A DNA stretch of 6,294 bases, taken from contig DIYE01000250.1 in NCBI GenBank assembly GCA_002428885.1, positions 1 through 6,294 of the forward strand. The letters run 5' to 3'. How positions within the stretch are numbered: position 1 is the first letter of the stretch; the number at the start of each line of letters is the position of its first letter. Both the position numbers and the translations under genes were made by a program. Positions 1-6,294 of the stretch are shown here, piece by piece. Source of the stretch: Alphaproteobacteria bacterium UBA6062 (GTDB lineage Bacteria; Pseudomonadota; Alphaproteobacteria; Sneathiellales; Sneathiellaceae). The notes under the pieces are model-generated. The model did no database searches, was not told the DNA's origin, and worked only from the letters and a program-made list of their open reading frames with translations.

Positions 1-98
1 CCGCGCGAAGCACGCCTTGTCAGCAGACCCAAAAAAGCGGTCATATGGGGCAACCTCAATAAGATAGACTCTGATGACTTTATTAAGGGGATACCCGA
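1..98. other. Left-edge region, upstream of the TPR-like gene
   Basis: No complete gene lies here, and two weak hints conflict. On the minus strand an ATG at 44-42 is preceded by GAGG (complement of 54-57) at a 9-base spacing and opens a frame to the window edge, reading MTAFLGLLTRRASR. This could be the first 14 codons of a divergent gene. On the plus strand, frame 1 is open from base 1 to a TGA at 121-123 (40 codons), so it could be the tail of an upstream gene overlapping the TPR-like gene by 25 bases. Neither stretch is recognisable as a known protein. The only firm element is AAGGGG at 85-90, a Shine-Dalgarno sequence 8 bases before the ATG at 99. Confidence 0.3.
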
Positions 99-533
99 AT
101 GTCGGAACCGGCCAATGAACTGAAATGGAAAGAACTGATTACCCTGGGTAATGAAGCCTTTTCAATTGGGAATCATACAGAAGCAGACCGGTTTTTTGTT
201 CTCTCTCTGAGGGAGGCAACCCGGCTATTTGATATTGCCAAAAGCGGCATCCGGATTGATGCGCCGTTTCTGCTTGTCACGTCTCATCATAATATCAGCG
301 ACAATCTACTGCGCCTTGGACAACTGGATGAAGCATTGCTCCATCTGGAAGCTGCCTTCGAAACGGTATGTGAAGGCTCGACCCCGGAAGGCGGTCCCCG
401 GCAGCTTCGTGAATATTCCCGTTGCCAAATCCCGATTGCTCTTGAAAAACTCCTGCAACTGGTAACCGCTTCCGACAAGAAGACATCTGATATTGATCGC
501 TGGCTCGGCATGGCTGCCCGGAGCGCCGCCTGA
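99..533 (+). CDS. TPR-like helical protein of unknown function (144 aa)
   Basis: The product is small, probably cytoplasmic and all-helical; no signal peptide or membrane segment is seen. Two stretches fit the tetratricopeptide pattern. Residues ~10-43 have W10, L16-G17, A20-F21, G24, A29 and A40. Residues ~58-91 have the motif SHHN (62-65), L73-G74, A79 and A85. A further amphipathic region follows at ~103-123, and the chain ends in a short helix. TPR pairs normally form a scaffold for binding another protein or peptide, and no catalytic motif is visible. From memory, the layout (an LG-x(3)-F repeat, then a conserved S-x-HN motif, total ~140 residues) resembles small TPR proteins annotated as DUF2753 in marine gammaproteobacteria; that link is tentative. 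The ATG is supported by AAGGGG 8 bases upstream, and no other start fits as well. The gene ends inside a small 5-bp GC hairpin (524-528 with 536-540) that lacks a U-tract. It is the only plausible reading of this stretch; the opposite-strand frames look like shadows. Partner and role are unknown. Confidence 0.85.
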   Translation: MSEPANELKWKELITLGNEAFSIGNHTEADRFFVLSLREATRLFDIAKSGIRIDAPFLLVTSHHNISDNLLRLGQLDEALLHLEAAFETVCEGSTPEGGPRQLREYSRCQIPIALEKLLQLVTASDKKTSDIDRWLGMAARSAA

Positions 534-568
534 GACGGCGTGTGGATATCTGTCCAAGCGTAGATTAC

Positions 569-578
569 CAAACGTTTG
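569..578. repeat. Perfect 10-bp palindrome, possible operator
   Basis: CAAACGTTTG reads identically on both strands and lies 36 bases after the stop of the TPR-like gene, in the gap before the dehydrogenase gene. A palindrome without a loop suits a dimeric DNA-binding protein better than an RNA hairpin. It stands 23 bases upstream of the -10-like TATAAA at 602. A single 10-bp palindrome can occur by chance, and no regulator is identifiable. Confidence 0.2.
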
Positions 579-875
579 TTTTCTAACGATTTGATTTTTC
601 GTATAAATTAGCTCTTGCCGATAGCGTTCCGGAGGAATAAACAGGGATTGTTATTGCAGAAATTAACCATAATCCGGCTGCCGATGGGCGACAGCTTCCG
701 CATGATAGTCAGCTTAAATTGATGTCCGGTTGTCTTCTGAACATTTCACCAATATTTGATGCGATCTGATCCGTAAAAATCAAACCTGATGATTAATTTA
801 TGTCTGAAAAGAATACGTTAACACTCATCTTACATAATATTTGATTAAATTACTTTGCAGTTACATTTGCAATTC

Positions 876-886
876 AGGAATGGGGA
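876..886 (+). promoter_or_regulatory. Ribosome binding site that decides the dehydrogenase start
   Basis: The purine-rich AGGAATGGGGA ends 8 bases before the ATG at 895. Two other in-frame starts exist. The TTG at 841 has no Shine-Dalgarno sequence before it (only AT-rich DNA), and the ATG at 880 lies within this purine stretch. Starting at 841 would add 18 residues (rich in Cys, Tyr and Ile) that do not resemble the usual start of the family. ATG 895, giving MALSAQELKAEK and then a charged helix, is the best choice. Confidence 0.6.
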
Positions 887-894
887 TCCAACTC

Positions 895-3800
895 ATGGCA
901 TTGTCGGCACAGGAACTGAAAGCGGAAAAAATTTCTGAAATCCTGGCTATGATTGATAACCGGCTCAAGCAGCAGCAGGCACATGATATCAAGCTTTTCG
1001 TTGAAAAACTGTATGAACGGTTGTCACCGGAAGATGTTCTCGGCATCCATTCCGAAAATCTCTACGGTTCCGCGCTGTCGGTTTATAAATTTGCCGTCAA
1101 CAGAGAACCGGGCAGCTCCAAAATCAGGGCTTTCAGTCCGACCCTGGAGGAGCATGGCTGGAAGACGTCCCACACGGTTATCGAAATCGTCAATGACGAC
1201 ATGCCGTTTCTGGTGGACAGCGTTACAGCGGCGCTCAACCAGCGGGGCATTAATGTTCATCTGGTGATCCACCCTGTTCTGCATGTGGAGCGGGATGCTG
1301 CGGGCAAACACACGTGTTTTCATCCTGCACCGAAAAGAGGAAAGCAGAAGGGGCAGCCTGAGTCCTTCATGCATTTCGAGGTGGATGAGCAGGGAGACCC
1401 AGAGATTCTCGCCGAGATCGAGCGGGAAATCCATCATGTGCTGGAAGATGTCAGGGCCGCCGTTACTGACTGGAAACCGATCCTGGGTCAGGTCGACAAG
1501 ATCGTTGAAAAGCTGAAAAAAAATCCACCGAAGCTGGAAAAAGCGGAGATCGACGAAGGGGTTGCCCTGTTGGAGTGGATGGCAGACAACCATTTTACCT
1601 TTTTGGGATTCCGGGAGTATGACTTCCGTACCAAAGGAAAATCCAAGTCGGAAAACTGGGAAGTTGTTGATGGATCCGGTCTTGGTATTCTGAGAAACCC
1701 TATTCGCCGGATCATGACCGGCAAGGCCGAAATGTCACCGGAGGTGCAGGAGTTTCTGCACCGGCCTGAACTGATCATTGTCACGAAAGCCAATGCCCGC
1801 TCTACGGTGCACCGGGCAGTGCATCTGGATTATGTGGGGGTCAAGAAATTCGATTCCAAAGGTGAAGTGGTGGGTGAATACCGCTTTACAGGCCTTTTCA
1901 CGTCGGCAGCCTATAACCGGGTGCCCCGGGATATCCCTTATTTGCGCCGCAAAGTCAGCCGTACTCTTGAAATAGCCGGCCTCGCCAAAAGCAGTCACGA
2001 CGAAAAGGCACTGGCCCATATATTGGAAACCTATCCCCGGGATGAGCTCTTTCAGATTTCAACGGATGAGCTGTTTGAAATCTCGTCTAAAATTCTTGCC
2101 CTGCAGGAAAGGCCAAGAATTAGTGCTTATCTGCGCCGGGATCGCTTTGCCCGCTTTGTTTCGGCGCTGGTTTATGTGCCTCGGGAGAAGTTCAACACGG
2201 ATCTTCGCCGCAAGTTCGGCGCCATCCTGGCCGAGATGCATAATGGCGAGCTGAGTGCCCATTATTCGCAAGTCGGGGACGATGCCCTGGCCCGCATTCA
2301 CTTCATCATTGATCTGCAAGGGTCGAGCAAGCCCGAGGTTGATGAAAATGATCTGCAGAAACGACTGATCAATGCGGCCCGCGAGTGGGCCGATGATCTC
2401 AATGACGCCTTGCTTGAAAGGTGGGGCGAAGAAAAAGCGTTGCGTCTGAAAGCCCGCTATGGCGATGCGTTTCCGGTGGGTTACAAAGCCCGGTTCAACG
2501 CTAATCTGGCGTTGCATGATATTGAAAAACTGGAAGAGATCTGCGGCGGGACCGAGGTTGGTCTCAACCTTTATCGCTGGGTTGAAGATCCGGATCACAA
2601 GGTCCGCTTCAAGATTTACAGCCCCGGGGAGCCGCTTCCTCTGTCTGATTGTCTGCCCATGATCGAAAATATGGGCCTTAAGGTTCTCGCTGAAAATCCG
2701 TATCTGGTCGATCATGAGAATATGAACGGGCAGGTCTGGATCCATGATTTTGAACTGCTGGAGCCGGGCGGCACAGAACTGGATCTGCAGCAACTCAAGT
2801 TGAAATTCGAAGAGACTTTCCGCCGGGTCTGGCAGGGAACGACGGAAAGCGACGGCTTCAACCGGCTGGTCATGAAGGCGGGCCTTAGCTGGTCCGATGT
2901 GGCGGTTTTAAGGGCTTACGCAAAATATCTGCGACAGGCCGGCATTACATTCTCGCAAAGCTATATGGCGAATACCCTGGCCGAAAATCCGTCGATCTCC
3001 AGGCTTTTGGTGGATTTGTTCAAATGTCGTTTTGATCCGGCTTATGACGGAGACAGGCCGGCAGAAGCAAACAGGATTACCGATGATATCTTCACGGCAC
3101 TGGATGATGTGGCCAGCCTCGATGATGATCGGATCATTCGCCGGTTTATCAATCTGATTGAATCAACGCTGCGGACCAATGTGTATCAAAAAGGGGCCGG
3201 TGAGCCGGATAAACCCTATTTCTCCTTCAAGCTGGACAGCCAGAATATCGATGAGCTGCCATTGCCCCGCCCGCATGTGGAAATTTATGTCTATAGCCCG
3301 CGAGTGGAAGGGGTGCATTTGCGCGGCGGCACTGTCGCCCGGGGTGGCCTGCGCTGGTCTGACCGGCGCGAGGATTTCCGGACTGAGGTTCTGGGCCTGA
3401 TGAAAGCCCAGATGGTCAAAAACACAGTTATTGTTCCCGTTGGGTCCAAAGGCGGCTTTTATCCCAAGCGCCTGCCGGTTGGCGGCAGCCGTGAAGAGTT
3501 TATGGCGGAAGGGATTGCCTGTTACCGGATTTTCATTTCGGGTCTTCTGGACCTGACGGATAATCTGGTCAGCGGCGCCGTGGTTCCGCCTGAAGATGTG
3601 GTCCGTCATGACAGTGACGATCCTTATCTGGTTGTCGCGGCTGACAAGGGAACCGCGACCTTCTCGGATATCGCCAACGAGGTGGCTATTTCCTATGGCT
3701 TCTGGTTGGGTGATGCCTTTGCTTCCGGCGGAGCGGCCGGCTATGACCATAAAAAGATGGCCATTACAGCAAGAGGCGCCTGGGAATCCGTCAAAAGGCA

Positions 3801-5730
3801 CTTCCGGGAACTGGATAAAAACATCCAGGAAGAGGATTTCACGGTCGCCGGCATTGGCGACATGTCCGGTGACGTGTTCGGGAACGGCATGTTGCTGTCC
3901 CGCCATATCCGGCTGGTCGCGGCGTTTGATCACCGCAATATCTTCATTGATCCTAATCCGGATGCCGAAAAAAGCTTTAAGGAGCGGGAGCGGATGTTCA
4001 AACTCCCAAGGTCATCGTGGGAGGATTATAATCCGAAGCTTATCTCCAAGGGCGGCGGGATTTTTGACCGCAAGGCGAAATCCGTCAGCCTGACACCCGA
4101 AATCAAGAAGCTGTTGGGTCTTAAAGAGAGCAGCATGACCCCCAACGAGCTCATCACAGCTATTTTGAAAGCCGAGGTGGAGCTTCTGTGGTTTGGTGGT
4201 ATCGGCACCTATATCAAGTCATCGCAGGAAAGCCACACAGCCGCTGGGGATCGGGCCAATGATGCTATCCGCATCAATGGTAAGGAAGTCAGAGCCCGCG
4301 TTATTGGTGAGGGCGGTAATCTGGGGGTCACCCAGAACGGCCGGATCGAATATTCCATGAGTGGCGGCAGACTGAATACGGATGCCATTGATAACTCTGC
4401 CGGTGTGGATTGTTCCGATCATGAAGTGAATATCAAAATTCTTCTTCGGGCGATCATGGATGACGGTGAAATGACCGGCAAACAGCGGGATCGCCTGCTG
4501 GTGGATATGACCGATGAGGTGGCGGTTCATGTGCTGCAGGATAATTATCTGCAGACCCAGGCCCTGACCACGGCGGAGCGCCAGAGTATTGCCAATTTTG
4601 CGGAGCAAACCCGCTTTATGCGGGAACTCGAAAAACAGGGACGCCTTGACCGGGCCGTGGAATATCTGCCGGATGAAGAGGAGCTTGTTGATCGCCAAAG
4701 CGCTGGACAGGGTCTTGCGAGACCGGAAATGTGTGTCTTGCTGGCTTATGCCAAAATGACCCTGTACACGGACATTCTGCAAACCTCCCTGCCGGATGAT
4801 CCGTTCTTTGAAAAATGGCTGATTGAGTATTTCCCGCCGCAGCTGCAGAAGAAATATAAATCCTTTATTACCGGTCACCGTCTGCGCCGGGAGATTATCA
4901 CGACGGTTATCGTCAACAGTCTGATAAACCGGGCCGGTATTACCTTTGTCATGCAGATGGTTGAAGAGCTGGGTGTCGGCGTGGATGATGTGGCCAGAGC
5001 CTATGCCCTGACCCTGGAAGTCTTTGAGTTGCCGTCTCTCTGGGCGGATATTGAAGCGCTGGACAACAAAGTTGCCAGTGAGGTCCAGGGCCGCATGATT
5101 GATGCGTCGCAACAGCTGTTGCGACGGGCAACGCTGTGGAGCCTGCGTCATTTACGCAGTCCGATCGATATTTCCGGAAATATCAAGGACCTGGCGCCGG
5201 ATATGCGGGAACTGGAAGCCAAGCTTGAAGGGCTGCTCAGCGATGCCGGGAAACAGGCCTTTGGCGAGCGGGTCGACTATTTGACGGAAATGAATGTGCC
5301 GAAGAAGCTGGCCAAACGGGTTGCCGGTCTTGCGCCTCTCAGATCCTCTCTGGATGTGGTGCAGGTCGGTAAAATTGCCTCCCGTCCGATCAAGGAAGTG
5401 GGCGAGGTGTATTTTGCTGTCGGTGCGGAACTTAATCTCGACTGGCTTAGAGTTGCGGCTGAGAATATCGAACCGGAAAGCCATTGGGACCGCCTTGCGG
5501 TCACAGCGATCATCGATGATCTGTATGGCCAGCAGCGGGCATTGACCAACTCCGTATTTGGGCAGGCGAACGGTCATAAAGGCCGGGCTGCCATGCAGAA
5601 CTGGGAAAAGAACAACCAGAGCCCCATTAAGCGATCTCATGAGCTGATCGAAGAGTTCAAAGGCTCCGGCGGTGTGGATATTGCCAAGCTGGCCTTCGCC
5701 AACCGGCAGTTCCGTTCTCTGATAAACTAG
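895..5730 (+). CDS. gdhB: NAD-specific glutamate dehydrogenase, large (~180 kDa) class
   Basis: The enzyme catalyses L-glutamate + NAD+ + water to 2-oxoglutarate + ammonium + NADH (EC 1.4.1.2). It is a cytoplasmic catabolic enzyme that lets cells use glutamate, and amino acids funnelled into it, as carbon and nitrogen source. The 1611 residues match the family length (~1600). The N-terminal ~650 residues are the regulatory ACT-like part, with NDDMPFLVDS at 100-109, NHFTFLGFREY at 232-242 and RRDRFARF at 414-421 followed by YVPR at 427-430. The catalytic core (~720-1200) has GGLRWSDR at 817-824, then K842 and PVGSKGG at 848-854, whose lysines K842 and K852 align by pattern with the substrate and catalytic lysines of small GDHs. 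It continues with ADKGTATFSDIAN (916-928), GDMSGDVFGNGM (988-999), GGIGTYIK (1101-1108), VIGEGGNLG (1136-1144, likely nucleotide-binding) and AGVDCSDHEVN (1169-1179). The helical C-terminal part has RPE (1276-1278), YFP (1312-1314), HRLRREI (from 1328) and NRAGITF (from 1345). No frameshift or missing motif was seen. Relatives are called gdhB in Pseudomonas and gdhZ in Caulobacter. Allosteric control by amino acids is known for some members but cannot be read here. Confidence 0.97.
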   Translation: MALSAQELKAEKISEILAMIDNRLKQQQAHDIKLFVEKLYERLSPEDVLGIHSENLYGSALSVYKFAVNREPGSSKIRAFSPTLEEHGWKTSHTVIEIVNDDMPFLVDSVTAALNQRGINVHLVIHPVLHVERDAAGKHTCFHPAPKRGKQKGQPESFMHFEVDEQGDPEILAEIEREIHHVLEDVRAAVTDWKPILGQVDKIVEKLKKNPPKLEKAEIDEGVALLEWMADNHFTFLGFREYDFRTKGKSKSENWEVVDGSGLGILRNPIRRIMTGKAEMSPEVQEFLHRPELIIVTKANARSTVHRAVHLDYVGVKKFDSKGEVVGEYRFTGLFTSAAYNRVPRDIPYLRRKVSRTLEIAGLAKSSHDEKALAHILETYPRDELFQISTDELFEISSKILALQERPRISAYLRRDRFARFVSALVYVPREKFNTDLRRKFGAILAEMHNGELSAHYSQVGDDALARIHFIIDLQGSSKPEVDENDLQKRLINAAREWADDLNDALLERWGEEKALRLKARYGDAFPVGYKARFNANLALHDIEKLEEICGGTEVGLNLYRWVEDPDHKVRFKIYSPGEPLPLSDCLPMIENMGLKVLAENPYLVDHENMNGQVWIHDFELLEPGGTELDLQQLKLKFEETFRRVWQGTTESDGFNRLVMKAGLSWSDVAVLRAYAKYLRQAGITFSQSYMANTLAENPSISRLLVDLFKCRFDPAYDGDRPAEANRITDDIFTALDDVASLDDDRIIRRFINLIESTLRTNVYQKGAGEPDKPYFSFKLDSQNIDELPLPRPHVEIYVYSPRVEGVHLRGGTVARGGLRWSDRREDFRTEVLGLMKAQMVKNTVIVPVGSKGGFYPKRLPVGGSREEFMAEGIACYRIFISGLLDLTDNLVSGAVVPPEDVVRHDSDDPYLVVAADKGTATFSDIANEVAISYGFWLGDAFASGGAAGYDHKKMAITARGAWESVKRHFRELDKNIQEEDFTVAGIGDMSGDVFGNGMLLSRHIRLVAAFDHRNIFIDPNPDAEKSFKERERMFKLPRSSWEDYNPKLISKGGGIFDRKAKSVSLTPEIKKLLGLKESSMTPNELITAILKAEVELLWFGGIGTYIKSSQESHTAAGDRANDAIRINGKEVRARVIGEGGNLGVTQNGRIEYSMSGGRLNTDAIDNSAGVDCSDHEVNIKILLRAIMDDGEMTGKQRDRLLVDMTDEVAVHVLQDNYLQTQALTTAERQSIANFAEQTRFMRELEKQGRLDRAVEYLPDEEELVDRQSAGQGLARPEMCVLLAYAKMTLYTDILQTSLPDDPFFEKWLIEYFPPQLQKKYKSFITGHRLRREIITTVIVNSLINRAGITFVMQMVEELGVGVDDVARAYALTLEVFELPSLWADIEALDNKVASEVQGRMIDASQQLLRRATLWSLRHLRSPIDISGNIKDLAPDMRELEAKLEGLLSDAGKQAFGERVDYLTEMNVPKKLAKRVAGLAPLRSSLDVVQVGKIASRPIKEVGEVYFAVGAELNLDWLRVAAENIEPESHWDRLAVTAIIDDLYGQQRALTNSVFGQANGHKGRAAMQNWEKNNQSPIKRSHELIEEFKGSGGVDIAKLAFANRQFRSLIN

Positions 5731-5763
5731 GGTCAGGATCCTAGGCCACTCATTTATAACATA

Positions 5764-5819
5764 CTTCTCCTTCCCTTTTTTGCATCAGTTCGTACACTGG
5801 CAAAAAAGGGGAGGGGAAG
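5764..5819 (+). promoter_or_regulatory. Long inverted repeat (hairpin) sequestering the permease ribosome binding site
   Basis: The left arm 5764-5783 (CTTCTCCTTCCC, then TTTTTTGC) pairs with the right arm 5800-5819 (GCAAAAAAGGGG, then AGGGGAAG) over 20 consecutive base pairs, two of them G-U wobbles. After an AT bulge at 5784-5785, CAGT (5786-5789) pairs with ACTG (5796-5799) around the six-base loop TCGTAC. The right arm contains GGGGAGGGG (5808-5816), the Shine-Dalgarno sequence of the permease, whose ATG begins two bases after the stem. In RNA the binding site would be fully double-stranded. It is not a classical intrinsic terminator, because no U-tract follows the stem on either strand: the plus strand goes straight into C-ATG. 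A -10-like TATAAC at 5755-5760 sits just before it, but without a clear -35. A translational switch, a processing site or a barrier to readthrough from the dehydrogenase gene are all possible. Confidence 0.75.
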
Positions 5820-5820
5820 C

Positions 5821-6294
5821 ATGACGGATCAAAGCGCCGGGCCGGGAGAGGCCAGCAGGCTCGGAAAATTTTCGTGGGCTTTGTTTGACTGGGCCAATCA
5901 GCCTTATTTCACGGTTGTCACGACGTTCATTTTTGCTCCTTATTTCACCTCTTTTGTGGTTGGTGACCCGGTTCAGGGACAGGCTTATTGGGGATATACC
6001 CAGGCTATCGCCGGTGTGACGATCGCCCTACTGAGCCCGATACTGGGCTCTATTGCCGATGCGGGCGGCCCCAGAAAACCCTGGATTTCTGTTTTTGTCG
6101 CCCTGTGTGCAATCGGCAGCATTTCTCTTTGGTGGGCTGTGCCCGGGATGCAAAGCGGCCTGATCTGGGTGCTGGCGGCCATTGTAATCGGTACCGTCGG
6201 GATTGAGTTCAGTCTGGTTTTTAACAATGCCATGCTGCCGACGCTAACCTCCCGGGATCGGATGGGCCGGCTAAGCGGGTTTGGCTGGGGCCTT
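5821..6294 (+). CDS. MFS permease, UMF1/Atg22-like family, N-terminal part (cut by window edge)
   Basis: The frame stays open for 158 codons to the last base, so this is the first third or so of a membrane transporter that normally has ~12 helices and 400-450 residues. After a short polar N-terminus come four likely membrane segments, at ~29-47, 57-79, 88-106 and 114-134. The family pattern is clear: WALFDWANQPYF at 19-30 (the 'W-A-x-Y/F-D-x-A-N' signature of UMF1 proteins), the MFS loop-2/3 motif G-x(3)-D-x(2)-G-x-R-K at 76-86, and FNNAMLP (134-140) with GRLSGFGWG (149-157). The substrate is unknown; eukaryotic Atg22 exports amino acids from the vacuole, but that function should not be carried over. 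The start is supported by GGAGG at 5810-5814, 6 bases before the ATG, and by the distance to the conserved motif. It lies 90 bases after the dehydrogenase stop on the same strand, so co-transcription is possible, but its ribosome binding site is buried in the 5764-5819 hairpin. Confidence 0.9.
   Translation, partial: MTDQSAGPGEASRLGKFSWALFDWANQPYFTVVTTFIFAPYFTSFVVGDPVQGQAYWGYTQAIAGVTIALLSPILGSIADAGGPRKPWISVFVALCAIGSISLWWAVPGMQSGLIWVLAAIVIGTVGIEFSLVFNNAMLPTLTSRDRMGRLSGFGWGL

Larger units (their letters stand above)
534..894. promoter_or_regulatory. Intergenic gap, probable control region of the glutamate dehydrogenase gene
   Basis: This 361-base stretch holds no convincing gene and is visibly more AT-rich than its neighbours, as expected for a leader and promoter region. 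Its contents are as follows. A perfect 10-base palindrome CAAACGTTTG lies at 569-578. A -10-like TATAAA at 602-607 has no well-spaced -35. A strong Shine-Dalgarno-like GGAGGA at 631-636 has no ATG after it, only a TTG at 648 opening a 24-codon frame that stops at 720-722. A -10-like CATAAT sits at 833-838, and a GTTAAC palindrome at 817-822. No candidate promoter has both boxes in good shape, so no start site can be assigned. No intrinsic terminator for the upstream gene is evident. Placing the dehydrogenase promoter here is inference from the size of the gap. Confidence 0.5.

Noticed and set aside
524..540. GC-rich 5-bp stem (CGCCG/CGGCG) at the end of the TPR-like gene
   Set aside because: No run of T follows it, so it does not qualify as an intrinsic terminator; the T-rich DNA begins some 35 bases later.
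641..769. A second open frame in the intergenic gap, protein-like in wording (IVIAEINHNPAADG)
   Set aside because: It has no ATG, GTG or TTG near the Shine-Dalgarno sequence; only an ATT at 647 or a late ATG at 722 could start it. No recognisable product.
818..833. TTAA-spacer-TTAC arrangement resembling a CtrA box before the dehydrogenase gene
   Set aside because: The spacer is 8 rather than 7 bases and the second half-site is imperfect; not enough to claim cell-cycle control.
1024..1593. Minus-strand frame of 189 codons opposite the N-terminal ACT-like region
   Set aside because: Antisense shadow of a well-conserved coding region; no protein-family signature is visible.
2059..5151. Long open frames on the minus strand inside the dehydrogenase gene (2059-2793, 3163-3933, 4219-5151)
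   Set aside because: They lie entirely antisense to a strongly conserved gene, have no recognisable domains and read as low-quality translations. They are explained by codon bias of the sense strand.
5727..5744. Short inverted repeat CTAGG/CCTAG over the dehydrogenase stop codon
   Set aside because: Only 5 bp with an 8-base loop and no U-tract; too weak to call a terminator and likely to arise by chance.
5764..5819. The long hairpin as a classical bidirectional terminator
   Set aside because: Neither strand has a U-tract after the stem, and on the plus strand the stem ends two bases before a start codon.
5985..6233. Two overlapping frames at the right end (minus 5985-6233, plus 5988-6206)
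   Set aside because: Both overlap the MFS permease frame, which carries clear family motifs and runs to the window edge; these are out-of-frame shadows.

Overview
The window is ordinary chromosomal DNA of roughly 50-55% GC by eye, and it most likely comes from an alphaproteobacterium. The evidence for that is inference: it carries a ~1600-residue 'large' NAD-dependent glutamate dehydrogenase and the start of a UMF1-type MFS permease whose wording (FDWANQPYF, FIFAPYF) resembles alphaproteobacterial homologues as I remember them. No IS elements, integrases, CRISPR arrays, tRNAs or rRNAs were seen.

Layout, left to right. (1) Positions 1-98 are a short edge region with two competing, unresolved hints of a neighbouring gene. 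(2) 99-533 (+) encodes a 144-residue helical TPR-like protein of unknown function. (3) 534-894 is a non-coding, AT-rich gap that probably carries the control region for the next gene. (4) 895-5730 (+) encodes the 1611-residue NAD-glutamate dehydrogenase, which takes up three quarters of the window. All family hallmarks are present and it looks intact. (5) 5731-5820 is a 90-base spacer dominated by a long, nearly perfect inverted repeat whose right arm contains the ribosome binding site of the next gene. (6) 5821-6294 (+) is the first 158 codons of an MFS permease that runs off the right edge.

The glutamate dehydrogenase oxidises glutamate to 2-oxoglutarate and ammonium with NAD+, linking amino-acid catabolism to the TCA cycle. 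The permease may be co-transcribed with it, since the strand is the same and the gap is short. However, the hairpin lies exactly where it would block permease translation, so the second gene may be expressed separately or conditionally. Nothing in the sequence ties the TPR-like protein functionally to either gene.

I did not find a clearly new multi-gene system. The observation most worth a second look is the SD-sequestering hairpin at 5764-5819. The lesser ones are the structured gap upstream of the dehydrogenase gene and the uncharacterised TPR-like protein.
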